Below are positions 28,409 through 37,220 of a stretch of DNA of 64,000 nt, in pieces. The stretch lies in contig NZ_JABCSC020000007.1 in NCBI RefSeq assembly GCF_012972705.2, positions 1-64,000 of the forward strand, written 5' to 3'. Each line of letters starts with the position of its first letter. Within the stretch, counting starts at the first letter, position 1. Both the position numbers and the translations under genes were made by a program. The DNA comes from Uliginosibacterium aquaticum (GTDB taxonomy: Bacteria > Pseudomonadota > Gammaproteobacteria > Burkholderiales > Rhodocyclaceae). The notes below the pieces were generated by a model that was not told where the DNA came from, did no database searches, and was given only the letters and a program-made list of their open reading frames with translations.

Positions 28409-29764
28409 ATGATCCGCAAACTGCTGCGTCGCGTCTTCAAGAAAGCCCCCGCCTCCCTTCCCGTGGCCGAGGCGGCTGCCATCCCGCTGGAACTTCACGG
28501 CATCCGCCGCGAAATGGTCTCACCCGCCTCGCGCAAGGTCTGCCATGTGCTGCAGGAAGCCGGCTTCAAGGCCTACGTGGTCGGCGGTGCGGTGCGCGAC
28601 CTGATCGCCCGCATCGACCCGAAGGATTTCGACGTGGCCACCAATGCCACGCCGGAAGAGGTGCGCCACCTGTTTCGCCGCTCGCGCATCATCGGCCGGC
28701 GCTTCCGCATCGTGCACGTGATGAGCGGGCCGGAGACCATCGAAGTCTCCACCTTCCGTGCGCTGCACGACGAAGACACCGTCACCGACGAGCACGGCCG
28801 CGTACTGCACGACAACACCTGGGGCACGATCGAAGCCGACGCCACCCGCCGGGACTTCACGGTGAATGCGCTCTACTACGACCCGACCACCGAAACCGTG
28901 CTGGACTTCCACCACGGCGTGGCCGATCTGAAGCAGAAAACCATGCGCGTGATCGGTGACCCGGCGACGCGCTACCGCGAAGACCCGGTGCGCATGCTGC
29001 GCGCCGTGCGTCTAGCCGCCAAGCTCGACCTGGCCCTCGATCCGGACGCCCGCAAGCCGATCCGCGAAATGAGCGAGCTGCTGGCCAATGTGCCCGCCGC
29101 ACGCCTCTTCGACGAAATGCTCAAGCTGCTCTCCTCCGGCTACGCCGTGGTGAGCCTCAAGCGCCTGCGCGACGAGGGCCTGCACCACGGCCTGCTGCCC
29201 CTGCTCGACGTCATCCTGGAGCAGCCGCAGGGCGAGAAATTCGTCTGGCTGGCCCTCGAAAACACCGATGAACGCGTGCGCGCTGGCAAACCGATCTCTC
29301 CTGGCTTCCTGTTCGCCACCCTGCTGTGGCACGAAGTGCTAAGCAACTGGAGCGCCCGCAAGGAGCGGGGCGAGTATCCGCAGCCGGCGCTGTTTGAAGC
29401 CATGGACGAAGTGCTCGCCTCACAGGCCGAGAAGCTCGCCATCACGCGCCGTATCGCGGGTGACATCACAGAAATCTGGGCACTCCAGCCACGCTTCGAG
29501 AAGCGCGCCGGCAAAGCACCTTTCCGCCTCATTGAGCAGCCACGCTTTCGCGCTGCGTACGACTTCCTGCGCCTGCGCGCCGAATCTGGCGAGATCGAGA
29601 TGGCGCTGCCGGACTGGTGGGATGATTTCGCCAATGCCAACACCGATGATCGCGAAACCATGCTGGTAGCAGACAAGAAAGGTGACGGCGCGGCCCGCAA
29701 GCGTCGCCCCCGCCGCCGCAAGCCGCGCAGTGAAGCCGGCGGCGCCGAGCCGGCAGGCGAATAA
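28409..29764 (+). CDS. pcnB: Poly(A) polymerase I
   Basis: Adds 3' poly(A) tails that promote RNA decay. 451 residues. The nucleotidyltransferase motif VVGGAVRDLIARIDPKDFDV gives the catalytic Asp pair in DFD; the RNA-binding block RDFTVNALYYD and the flexible head domain follow. The C terminus is Arg/Lys-rich (RKRRPRRRKPR), which separates PcnB from the CCA-adding enzyme. The ATG at 28409 was chosen by the conserved RKLLRRVF start. folK starts 3 bases after the stop, the usual pcnB-folK pair. Confidence 0.96.
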   Translation: MIRKLLRRVFKKAPASLPVAEAAAIPLELHGIRREMVSPASRKVCHVLQEAGFKAYVVGGAVRDLIARIDPKDFDVATNATPEEVRHLFRRSRIIGRRFRIVHVMSGPETIEVSTFRALHDEDTVTDEHGRVLHDNTWGTIEADATRRDFTVNALYYDPTTETVLDFHHGVADLKQKTMRVIGDPATRYREDPVRMLRAVRLAAKLDLALDPDARKPIREMSELLANVPAARLFDEMLKLLSSGYAVVSLKRLRDEGLHHGLLPLLDVILEQPQGEKFVWLALENTDERVRAGKPISPGFLFATLLWHEVLSNWSARKERGEYPQPALFEAMDEVLASQAEKLAITRRIAGDITEIWALQPRFEKRAGKAPFRLIEQPRFRAAYDFLRLRAESGEIEMALPDWWDDFANANTDDRETMLVADKKGDGAARKRRPRRRKPRSEAGGAEPAGE

Positions 29765-29767
29765 GCG

Positions 29768-30259
29768 ATGGCCGTACTCGCCTGGATCGGACTGGGTGCC
29801 AATCTCGGCGACCCGGTCAACACCCTCAGGGAAGCCTTCACCGCATTGGGCCAGCTGCCCGGTTGCCGCGTACTGACGTCCTCCAGCCTCTACCGCACCG
29901 CCCCGCAAGGGCCGGGCACCGAAGGCCAGCCGGACTATGTCAATGCCGTGGCGGCACTGGATACCACCCTCGCCGCCCCCGAACTGCTCGAAGCCCTGCT
30001 CGAACTCGAAAAGAACTTCGGCCGCCAGCGCAGCACACGCAACGCTGCCCGCACCCTGGATCTCGACCTGCTGCTCTACGGCTGCGAGATTCTCGATGCG
30101 CCCGGCCTGCACCTGCCCCACCCGCGCATGCACGAACGTGCCTTCGTGCTCATCCCGCTCGCCGAACTGGCGCCGGAAACCCGCATTCCCGGCCGCGGCC
30201 CGGTGCTCGAACTGCTCAACGCGCTGCCGGACCAGCGCATCGCACGTATCGCCGACTGA
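29768..30259 (+). CDS. folK: 2-amino-4-hydroxy-6-hydroxymethyldihydropteridine pyrophosphokinase
   Basis: Transfers pyrophosphate from ATP to 6-hydroxymethyl-dihydropterin in folate synthesis. 163 residues, normal length. The start WIGLGANLGDP and the signature TLDLDLLLYG then LHLPHPRMHERAFVLIPLAE are diagnostic. It follows pcnB and precedes a DMT-type gene. Confidence 0.97.
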   Translation: MAVLAWIGLGANLGDPVNTLREAFTALGQLPGCRVLTSSSLYRTAPQGPGTEGQPDYVNAVAALDTTLAAPELLEALLELEKNFGRQRSTRNAARTLDLDLLLYGCEILDAPGLHLPHPRMHERAFVLIPLAELAPETRIPGRGPVLELLNALPDQRIARIAD

Positions 30260-30269
30260 AGGAAAGCCG

Positions 30270-30611
30270 ATGCCGATCTGGATGCAAACCGCCGGCCTGC
30301 TCGTCGCCTCCAACGTGTTCATGACCTTTGCCTGGTATGGCCACCTCAAGCATCTCGGCAATCGCCCCTGGTTCATCGCAGCGCTGATCGCCTGGAGCAT
30401 CGCCCTCTTCGAATACGTGCTTCAGGTCCCCGCCAACCGCATCGGCGCCCAGGCCTACTCGCTGGGTCAGCTCAAGATCATGCAGGAAGTGATCACGCTG
30501 GCCGTATTCGTGCCCTTCGCCGTGTATTACATGGACGAGCCCCTCAAGCTCGATTACCTGTGGGCCGCGCTATGCATGCTGGGTGCGGTGTACTTCATCT
30601 TCCGCACCTGA
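30270..30611 (+). CDS. DMT family (DUF486) small membrane protein
   Basis: A 113-residue protein with four membrane helices, family DUF486 within the drug/metabolite transporter group. The run TFAWYGHLKHL and VPANRIGAQAYSLGQLKIMQ are typical. The substrate is unknown. It sits between folK and the deoxynucleoside kinase with gaps of about 10 bases, so it is part of the same operon. Confidence 0.88.
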   Translation: MPIWMQTAGLLVASNVFMTFAWYGHLKHLGNRPWFIAALIAWSIALFEYVLQVPANRIGAQAYSLGQLKIMQEVITLAVFVPFAVYYMDEPLKLDYLWAALCMLGAVYFIFRT

Positions 30612-30620
30612 AAGCCCGGA

Positions 30621-31256
30621 ATGCTCGAAAAAGCCCGCTACATCGTCGTCGAAGGCCCGATCGGGGCCGGCAAGACCAGCCTCGCCCGGCGCCTCTCGGA
30701 GCGCCTGTCGGCCAGTCTGGTACTCGAACAGCCGGAGATGAATCCCTTCCTCGCCCGCTTCTACGCAGAGCGCGAGCGCTGGGCCCTGGCCACCCAGATC
30801 GAATTCCTGTTCCAGCGCGCCGATCTGCTCGCCGAAGCCACTCGCCTCTTGCAGGGTGGCCAGCGCGTCATCAGTGATTTCGTGCTCGAGAAAGATCCGC
30901 TCTTCGCCAGTCTCAATCTCACCGAGGACGAAGCGCGCCTGTACGAAAAGGTCTTCACCCAGCTGCGCCCGGCGCCGCTCAGGCCGGATCTGGTGATCTA
31001 CCTTCAGGCCCAGCCCGAGACCCTGATCGAACGAGTCAGGAAACGCGGGCTGGATGCCGAGCGCCGCATCACCGAGCAATACCTTGGCACCGTGTCGGAG
31101 CGCTATGCGCGCTTCTTCCACGATTACAATGCCGCCCCGCTGTTCGTGATCAACGCCGAAGTCCTGAATCCGGTCGACGAAGACGACGACTTCGAACTGA
31201 TCCTGCAGCGCCTGCAAGCCATGCGTGGCTATCGCGAATACTTCAGCTACGCCTGA
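30621..31256 (+). CDS. Deoxynucleoside kinase (deoxyadenosine/deoxyguanosine kinase type)
   Basis: A 211-residue P-loop kinase that phosphorylates deoxynucleosides for salvage. P loop GPIGAGKT at 12-19, followed by LARRLSERL; then the substrate-binding EQPEMNPFLARFYAERERWA and the LID-region Arg in RVRKRGLDAERRI. Betaproteobacteria carry this gene beside folK and panB, as here. Base specificity cannot be settled from the sequence. Confidence 0.9.
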   Translation: MLEKARYIVVEGPIGAGKTSLARRLSERLSASLVLEQPEMNPFLARFYAERERWALATQIEFLFQRADLLAEATRLLQGGQRVISDFVLEKDPLFASLNLTEDEARLYEKVFTQLRPAPLRPDLVIYLQAQPETLIERVRKRGLDAERRITEQYLGTVSERYARFFHDYNAAPLFVINAEVLNPVDEDDDFELILQRLQAMRGYREYFSYA

Positions 31257-31391
31257 ACCCGTCTCGCTGCGCAGCGTTCATGCATCTATAAAAAGGCTGG
31301 ATGCCCGTCAGCAGGAGATTGACGGACAATGCGCTCCCGTTCGCCGGCGACGCATTCGCCCGGCTCGTCGCCACACCGCACAGGAGTCGAC

Positions 31392-32207
31392 ATGAGTTAC
31401 CTCGAAAACGCCAAGCCCGTCACCCTCACCAGCCTGGCCGCGATGCGCCAGAACGGCGAGAAGATCGCCATGCTCACCGCCTACGATGCGAGCTTCGCCG
31501 CACTGTGCGAGCGCAACGGCGTGGATGTGCTGCTGATCGGAGATTCACTCGGCAACGTGATCCAGGGCCAGAAAACCACCCTGCCGGTGACGATGGAGCA
31601 GATGGTCTATCACACCGAGTGCGTGGCGCGCGCCGCCCAGCGTGCCTGGGTGATCGCCGACCTGCCCTTTGCCAGCTACCAGGAAAGCCCGCAGCAGGCC
31701 CTGCGCAACTCGGCGCGCCTGATGGCCGCCGGCGCCCAGATGGTGAAGCTTGAAGGCGGTGCCGTGATGGCCGAGACGGTGCGCTTTCTGGTCGAGCGCG
31801 GTGTACCGGTGTGTGCCCACATCGGCCTCACGCCGCAATCGGTACATCAGCTCGGCGGCTATCGCGTGCAGGGCAGAACTGAAGCGGGCGCGGCACAGAT
31901 GAAAGCCGATGCGCTGGCACTCGAAGCGGCTGGCGCCGCCATGGTCGTACTGGAAATGGTGCCCGCCACCCTGGCCGCCGAACTGACCGCCCAACTCAGC
32001 AGCATGGCCACCATCGGCATCGGTGCCGGTAAGGACTGTGATGGTCAGGTGCTGGTCTTGCACGACATGCTGGGCGTCTATCCCGGCAAGAAGGCACGCT
32101 TCGTGAAGAACTTCATGGACGGCGCGGCGAGCATCGATGCGGCCGTAGCCGCCTATGCCGCTGCGGTGAAGGACGGCAGCTTCCCGGCGCCGGAACACAC
32201 CTACTAA
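31392..32207 (+). CDS. panB: 3-methyl-2-oxobutanoate hydroxymethyltransferase
   Basis: First step of pantothenate synthesis: adds a hydroxymethyl group from methylene-THF to 2-oxoisovalerate. 271 residues. The motif [12 protein letters not shown] carries the metal-binding Asp, ADLPFASYQ and [19 protein letters not shown] are typical, and the C-terminal [20 protein letters not shown] completes the family. CAGGAG lies 6 bases before the ATG at 31392. panC is not adjacent in this window. Confidence 0.97.
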   Translation: MSYLENAKPVTLTSLAAMRQNGEKIAMLTAYDASFAALCERNGVDVLLIGDSLGNVIQGQKTTLPVTMEQMVYHTECVARAAQRAWVIADLPFASYQESPQQALRNSARLMAAGAQMVKLEGGAVMAETVRFLVERGVPVCAHIGLTPQSVHQLGGYRVQGRTEAGAAQMKADALALEAAGAAMVVLEMVPATLAAELTAQLSSMATIGIGAGKDCDGQVLVLHDMLGVYPGKKARFVKNFMDGAASIDAAVAAYAAAVKDGSFPAPEHTY

Positions 32208-32330
32208 GTTGCGAGCGGCAAGGGCGCGCCTTCGGCGCAACAAGCTTCAAGTAAAAACCCGGCGGGATGCGCGGCCAAAATTCATGGTTTGCGGGCCACA
32301 ACTCGCAACTTACAACTTGCGACTTGAAGC
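32206..32330. repeat. REP/BIME-like palindromic element
   Basis: AAGTTGCGAG (32206-32215) is complementary to CTCGCAACTT (32302-32311), and GCTTCAAGT (32244-32252) to ACTTGAAGC (32322-32330). The four arms interleave, as in paired extragenic palindromes, between convergent panB and the J-domain gene. It may also end transcription from both sides. Confidence 0.6.
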
Positions 32331-32352
32331 CGCGTAGCGGTGCTCTGGCAAG

Positions 32353-33576
32353 CTACTCGCACTGACTGCGGATGAACTCCGCCATCTTGCGCAGCCGCGC
32401 CGCATCAAAAGTGCCGTCGGCCTCATCACGAGTCACGAAGAGATTGATGCCGGCATCAAAGCCATTGGCGGCGAACCAGCCTTGGCGCTCCTGCCAGGCA
32501 GTACGCAAAGCTTCGCTCTCAAGCACGCCCAGATGCTCCCATAGCAGGCTCTGCCCCTTGGCATCCCGGATCGTGAAGGCCGGCTCACGCTCACCCGGGC
32601 GGGCGCTGCCGGCCAGAGGCTGACGGTAGGCGTACTCCAGCCCTAGTTCGTCGAGCAGCGCGGCGATCGCCAGCTCGGCCGGGCTGAACTGTGGCTGGCG
32701 CATCGCGGCCTCATCCTCTGCCGGTTCGTCCTGTGAGTCGCCCGGTTCGCCTTCCGGGCTGGGTTCGCCCGCCGCAGCCACTTCAGCGGCCACCGGCATC
32801 AGGGCCTGCTGACGCAGCCGGGCAAGCTCGTTCTCGGCGCGGGCAATGTCGCGCTCGATACCGATCTCGATGATGCGCAGCTTGTCCTCCCCCCGTGCCT
32901 CAGCCTCCTCCACCGCCTTGTAGAGCCGGTAGAGGCCGGACTCGCGCAGGGTCGCGGTGGTCTGGCCGATATTGCTGATCTGCTCCCGCACCCTCGACAT
33001 CAGGCGGATGGTGCGGATCAGGCGGGTGGCCGCATCGTCCTCGCCCGGCTGGGCGCGCATCTGGTATTCGTCGATCAGGGCCTGGATGGTGTGCACATGG
33101 CCATCGCGATAGGCCACATTGATACGCGACATGATCTCGTCACGCAGGCTGCGGTCGTCGTCATCACCGGCGCGGTCCGGGTGTACGATCTTGGCCGCCA
33201 TCCGGTAGTACTTGCGCAGATCATCACTGGGCATGAACTCCTCGGCACCCGGATCGATATCGATGGCGCGGGCGGCTTCAGCGCTGGCCTGAGCCTGAGT
33301 ACTGGCAGCGCGGGCGGCAGCCTGGCGCAGCGCATCGCGTGGTGCGAGGCGCACGCGCAGCTGGGCAATCTCGGCGCGCACGCGATCGAGCCGCGCATAC
33401 AGATCCCCTACCCGGCGCCAGTAGCGCAACTTGAAGGCAGCCAGGCCATTCTGCAGGGTGGCGTATTCGGTCTGCACCTCGGCGTAGCGCTCTTCGAGCA
33501 CTTCGAGCTGCTGCAGCTTGGCTTCGAGCTCAAGCTCCTCGGGTGCGGGGCGATCACTGCTGAGCCACTTGAACAT
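32353..33576 (-). CDS. J-domain protein with C-terminal nuclease-like (PD-(D/E)XK-type) domain
   Basis: A 407-residue cytoplasmic protein. Residues about 10-90 form a coiled coil. A J domain lies at about 118-160, with the essential HPD at 132-134 (KIVHPDR), which would stimulate a DnaK ATPase. A second helical part (185-265) precedes an acidic linker. The C-terminal 100 residues resemble the restriction-endonuclease-like domain seen at the end of some helicases: LEYAYRQPLAG, then PAFTIRD and WEHLGVLE (E347). The usual PDFT is PAFT here (A333), so the acidic catalytic residue is missing. It is coupled to the ankyrin gene by ATGA. Confidence 0.75.
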   Translation of the reverse strand: MFKWLSSDRPAPEELELEAKLQQLEVLEERYAEVQTEYATLQNGLAAFKLRYWRRVGDLYARLDRVRAEIAQLRVRLAPRDALRQAAARAASTQAQASAEAARAIDIDPGAEEFMPSDDLRKYYRMAAKIVHPDRAGDDDDRSLRDEIMSRINVAYRDGHVHTIQALIDEYQMRAQPGEDDAATRLIRTIRLMSRVREQISNIGQTTATLRESGLYRLYKAVEEAEARGEDKLRIIEIGIERDIARAENELARLRQQALMPVAAEVAAAGEPSPEGEPGDSQDEPAEDEAAMRQPQFSPAELAIAALLDELGLEYAYRQPLAGSARPGEREPAFTIRDAKGQSLLWEHLGVLESEALRTAWQERQGWFAANGFDAGINLFVTRDEADGTFDAARLRKMAEFIRSQCE

Positions 33577-34826
33577 CAGGTCTGACTCCTGCCGGCCCAC
33601 TCACGATAGGCGCGGGCGAGATGCGGGCGGTTTTCGGGGCCCAGGGTTTCGGCCAGCCAGTCGCTGAGCACCAGCAGGCTGCGATTGGAAAACGGGGACT
33701 CGACCAGCAGGTTTTCGAGAAAATCGCGCTGTTCGGCATAGTCATCCGGACTGCAGCGCACCAGTTGTTCGTCGAGCGGACCATAAACCGCGTCAGGCTG
33801 GCCCTGCAAGGCGCGCTGCAGCACACCGGGCAGCAGCGGATTGCCGCTGCGTTGCGCCATTTCCAGCGCGCTTTCGCCACTGGCCGGCTCGATCAATGCT
33901 GGGTTGGCGCCGTAGCACAGGAGCATCGCGGCCGCTTCCAGATGACCATTCACTACCGCGTAATGCAAAGCGCTGAGCCCGGTCGTGCCGCCTTCAAACG
34001 CGCACACCTCCTGAGCATCCGGCTCAGCGCCGGCGGCCAGCAGCACCTCGAGCACCCCCACCGCACCACGTGCGGCCGCGTAGTGGAGCGGCGTACGCAA
34101 GTCGGCGCACGCCGCGTCACGCGTGGCGCCGGCCTTCAGCAGCAGAAAGGCGGTGGCAGCACAGTTGCTCAGGGCGGCAGCATGCAGGGGCGAGCCGCCA
34201 CCGAATGCACCGAGCTGATCATCAAAGGAATGCCAGCCAGACATCGCATCCACATCCGCTCCGGCAGCAATCAAGGCTTCGACCAGCGCCGTCATACCTT
34301 GCCCGGCAGCCAGATGCAGTGCGCTTTCGCGCCGCCCCGGCAAGCTCGCATTGGGGTCGGCCCCGGCCGTCAGCAAGCTCAGCGCAGCGTCCTCGCAACC
34401 CGCCTCGCAAGCCACCAGCAAGGGCGTAGCGCCCGGAAAGAACACGCCTTCGCGCAGATGGCCGCTGGGAGAATCAAGCGGCGCGCCCTGCTCGACCAGT
34501 AAACCGAGTGCCGCCAGCGAAGCACGCCGGGCCGCAAAGTGCAGCAGTTGCTGGCCCTCGTCGTCGTCCGAACGGTATTCCAGCAACTCCGGCTCGTCGC
34601 GCAGCAAGCGCGCCAGGGGGGCCAGCTCATTGCGTTCAATGAGGATACAAGCCTCGGCGTACTGCACAGCCAGATCGCCTGCCACGCGATCGCGCCACAG
34701 GATGGCCAGTCCGCGATTGACGAAGCCGGCGGCATCCTGCACCAGCACGGCCAGCTGGCGCTCGGGCGTAGCCAGCGCGGCGTGGGGCGTGACAAGCGTG
34801 CTGAGGCTACTGGCTTCCGGGTTCAT
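33576..34826 (-). CDS. Ankyrin-repeat protein
   Basis: A 416-residue protein without a signal peptide. At least seven ankyrin repeats between about 70 and 340 are visible from repeated units such as ESALHLAAGQGMTALVEALI, TPLHYAARG-like and SALHYAVVNGHLEAAAMLL. The N-terminal 60 residues are helical; the C-terminal 65 contain DFLENLLVESPFSNRSLLVL. Ankyrin arrays bind other proteins. The J-domain gene starts inside its stop codon, so the two products are probably made together and may act as a pair. ATG 34826 was chosen over a TTG further up. Confidence 0.88.
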   Translation of the reverse strand: MNPEASSLSTLVTPHAALATPERQLAVLVQDAAGFVNRGLAILWRDRVAGDLAVQYAEACILIERNELAPLARLLRDEPELLEYRSDDDEGQQLLHFAARRASLAALGLLVEQGAPLDSPSGHLREGVFFPGATPLLVACEAGCEDAALSLLTAGADPNASLPGRRESALHLAAGQGMTALVEALIAAGADVDAMSGWHSFDDQLGAFGGGSPLHAAALSNCAATAFLLLKAGATRDAACADLRTPLHYAAARGAVGVLEVLLAAGAEPDAQEVCAFEGGTTGLSALHYAVVNGHLEAAAMLLCYGANPALIEPASGESALEMAQRSGNPLLPGVLQRALQGQPDAVYGPLDEQLVRCSPDDYAEQRDFLENLLVESPFSNRSLLVLSDWLAETLGPENRPHLARAYREWAGRSQT

Positions 34827-35004
34827 GCAGGGCCGCAAAAGGGTGGATGACCCTGCATGATACTGGCCTCAGCCGGCGGCTGCGCGGGCTCATACTCCTA
34901 GAGGCAGCGCGGCACGCCGTATTCCGTACTCGCCCGCAGCGCCCCGGCCGGCTTATCATCACAGAACTGAACTGAATGCCATTGACCGACCGGAATCCAC
35001 GCCG

Positions 35005-36639
35005 ATGAACCCGACCCAGACCCTTGCCTGGCAACAACTCGCAATGCACGCCCGTGCGCTCGAAGCCACCCACCTGCGCGAGCTCTTCGCGGCCGATCCC
35101 GACCGCGCCGGCCACTTCAGCAGCAAGGCCTGCGGCATCCTGCTCGATTACTCGAAAAACCGGATCACGGCCGACACCCTGCGCGAACTGCTGGCACTCG
35201 CCGAAGAATGTGCGCTGGGCAGCGAGATCCGCGCCATGTTCGAGGGGGGCGAGATCAACAACACCGAACACCGCGCCGTGCTGCACACCGCGCTGCGCGC
35301 CCAGGGCGAAGTTCAGGTCCGTGTGCAGGGCGAAGACGTGATCCCGGCGATCCGCGAAGTCCGCGCTCGCTGTGCAGCCTTCAGCGAACGCGTACGCAGC
35401 GGCGAATGGCTTGGCTACAGCGGCGAGACCATTACCGACATCGTGAACATCGGCATCGGTGGCTCCGACCTCGGCCCGCTGATGGTCTGTGAAGCACTGA
35501 AACCCTATGCCGACGGCCCCCGCCTGCATTTTGTCTCCAACGTAGATAGCCTGCACCTCACCCAGACGCTGGCTGGCCTGAACCCGGCACGTACCCTGTT
35601 CATCATTGCGTCCAAAACCTTCACCACGGTCGAGACCCTGACCAATGCCCGCAGCGCCCGTGCCTGGCTGGTCAAGGCCGCCGGCTCGGAGTCGGCTGTC
35701 GCCAAGCACTTCGTGGCGGTATCGACCAACGCAACCAAGGTTGCTGAGTTCGGCATCGACACCGCCAACATGTTCGGCTTCTGGGACTGGGTCGGCGGCC
35801 GTTACTCGCTGTGGAGTGCCATCGGCCTGCCTATCACCCTCGTCATCGGTGCCGCCGGCTTCGATGCCCTGCTCGAAGGCGCGGCCGACATGGATCAGCA
35901 CTTCCGCACAGCCCCGTTCAAGGACAACCTGCCGGTGCTGCTGGGCCTTCTGGGCGTGTGGTATGTGAACTTCCTGGACTGCCGCTCACAGGTCGTCGCC
36001 CCCTACAACCAGACCCTGCACCGCCTGCCGGCCTTCCTGCAGCAACTGGACATGGAATCCAACGGCAAACAGGTGCGCGCAGACGGCAGCCCGGTCGACT
36101 ACGCCACGGGCCCGGTGATCTGGGGTGAGCCCGGCACCAACGGCCAGCACGCCTTCTTTCAGCTGATCCATCAGGGCACGGCGGTGATCCCGGTTGATTT
36201 CATCCTCGCCCTCTCGCAACCGGGTCAGCTCGCTAACCACCGCGTGAGCCAGATCGCCAACTGCCTTGCCCAGTCAGCCGCCCTGATGCAAGGCAAGACA
36301 GCGGACGAAGTACGCGCCGAGATGGAGGCCAAGGGCGTCGCCACGGCAGAAATCGAAACCTTGCTGCCGCACCGCGTCTTCCCCGGCAACCGCCCGAGCA
36401 ACACCTTGCTGCTGGACGATCTCTCGCCACGCACGCTGGGGGCACTGCTGGCGCTCTACGAACACAAGGTCTTCGTGCAAGGCAAGATCTGGGGCCTGAA
36501 CTCCTTCGACCAGTGGGGTGTGGAGCTCGGCAAACAGCTTGCCAGCGGGATTGAGCAGCGCCTCAGTGCTGCGAGTGGCCCTCGCTATGACACATCGACT
36601 GAAGCGCTACTGGCTTACATCGGCAAATCCATATCCTGA
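35005..36639 (+). CDS. pgi: Glucose-6-phosphate isomerase
   Basis: Interconverts glucose-6-phosphate and fructose-6-phosphate. 544 residues, normal for proteobacteria. The first signature is [19 protein letters not shown], the SIS region carries [17 protein letters not shown], and [13 protein letters not shown] and the late [13 protein letters not shown] with its catalytic Lys are all present. It is a single gene followed by an intrinsic terminator. Confidence 0.98.
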   Translation: MNPTQTLAWQQLAMHARALEATHLRELFAADPDRAGHFSSKACGILLDYSKNRITADTLRELLALAEECALGSEIRAMFEGGEINNTEHRAVLHTALRAQGEVQVRVQGEDVIPAIREVRARCAAFSERVRSGEWLGYSGETITDIVNIGIGGSDLGPLMVCEALKPYADGPRLHFVSNVDSLHLTQTLAGLNPARTLFIIASKTFTTVETLTNARSARAWLVKAAGSESAVAKHFVAVSTNATKVAEFGIDTANMFGFWDWVGGRYSLWSAIGLPITLVIGAAGFDALLEGAADMDQHFRTAPFKDNLPVLLGLLGVWYVNFLDCRSQVVAPYNQTLHRLPAFLQQLDMESNGKQVRADGSPVDYATGPVIWGEPGTNGQHAFFQLIHQGTAVIPVDFILALSQPGQLANHRVSQIANCLAQSAALMQGKTADEVRAEMEAKGVATAEIETLLPHRVFPGNRPSNTLLLDDLSPRTLGALLALYEHKVFVQGKIWGLNSFDQWGVELGKQLASGIEQRLSAASGPRYDTSTEALLAYIGKSIS

Positions 36640-36661
36640 CCCCCTTCAGCAAACATTCATC

Positions 36662-36694
36662 AGAAAGCCGGTCCGTAAGACTGGCTTTCTTGCT
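36662..36694 (+). terminator. Terminator after pgi
   Basis: Imperfect 11-bp stem AGAAAGCCGGT / ACTGGCTTTCT with a 7-base loop begins 22 bases after the pgi stop and continues into TTGCTTTC. Confidence 0.7.
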
Positions 36695-36712
36695 TTCAGC
36701 CTTCCGCTTTGA

Positions 36713-37050
36713 CGCGCCGTCAGACAGCTCGGGCGCATGGCTATCTCAAGCATCATGCTCGCCGAGCGGGCGCATGGCGCTGAAAAAGGCAGCCAGGTTT
36801 CACGCAACCTCACCGTGGTGGAAGACTTCTGCAGCCGCCTGGCCGTGCCGCCCCATGGCGAACGCGAGGCACATCATTACGGCGGCCTCCGAGCCGCGCC
36901 GGAGAAAACGGGCCAGCCCATCGGCGCAAACGATCTGCATAGGGCAGCCCACGCTCGCGCGCAGGGGCTGACGCTGATCAGCAATAATCTGCGCGAATTC
37001 GAACGCGCGCCGGGCCTGTTACCCGAGAACAGGGTGTCAGTACCAAGATT
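36713..37050 (+). pseudogene. Truncated VapC-type PIN-domain toxin remnant
   Basis: In one frame the sequence reads AISSIMLAERAHGAEKG, then SRLAVPPHGEREAHHYGGLR and IGANDLHRAAHARAQGLTLI followed by SNNLREFERAPGL. This is the body and C terminus of a VapC RNase toxin of the tRNA-fMet-cleaving type. The N-terminal 40-45 residues, including the first catalytic Asp (DTN motif), are missing: an in-frame TGA stands at 36710 directly upstream and no start with a ribosome binding site exists. No vapB antitoxin gene is present upstream. The central Asp (IGAND) remains. It is a dead gene fragment. Confidence 0.82.
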
Positions 37051-37061
37051 TCGACAGACAC

Positions 37062-37092
37062 AAAAAAAGCCAGACACTGTCTGGCTTTTTTT
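37062..37092. terminator. Bidirectional terminator between the vapC relic and secA
   Basis: A near-perfect palindrome: A7 then GCCAGAC, a 3-base loop, then GTCTGGC and T7. The T runs on both strands would end secA transcription from the right and stray transcription from the left. Confidence 0.85.
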
Positions 37093-37220
37093 ATTCATCA
37101 TCGCCCGAACCAGGCGTTGGCGGAAAGCGTAGCGAGCGGGCCGCGATTGAGGCGAGACACGCAGCCGTATGCTTTATACAGCGAACATCACAGCCTCAAG
37201 CCCGGTTCGCGCAGCACGCT

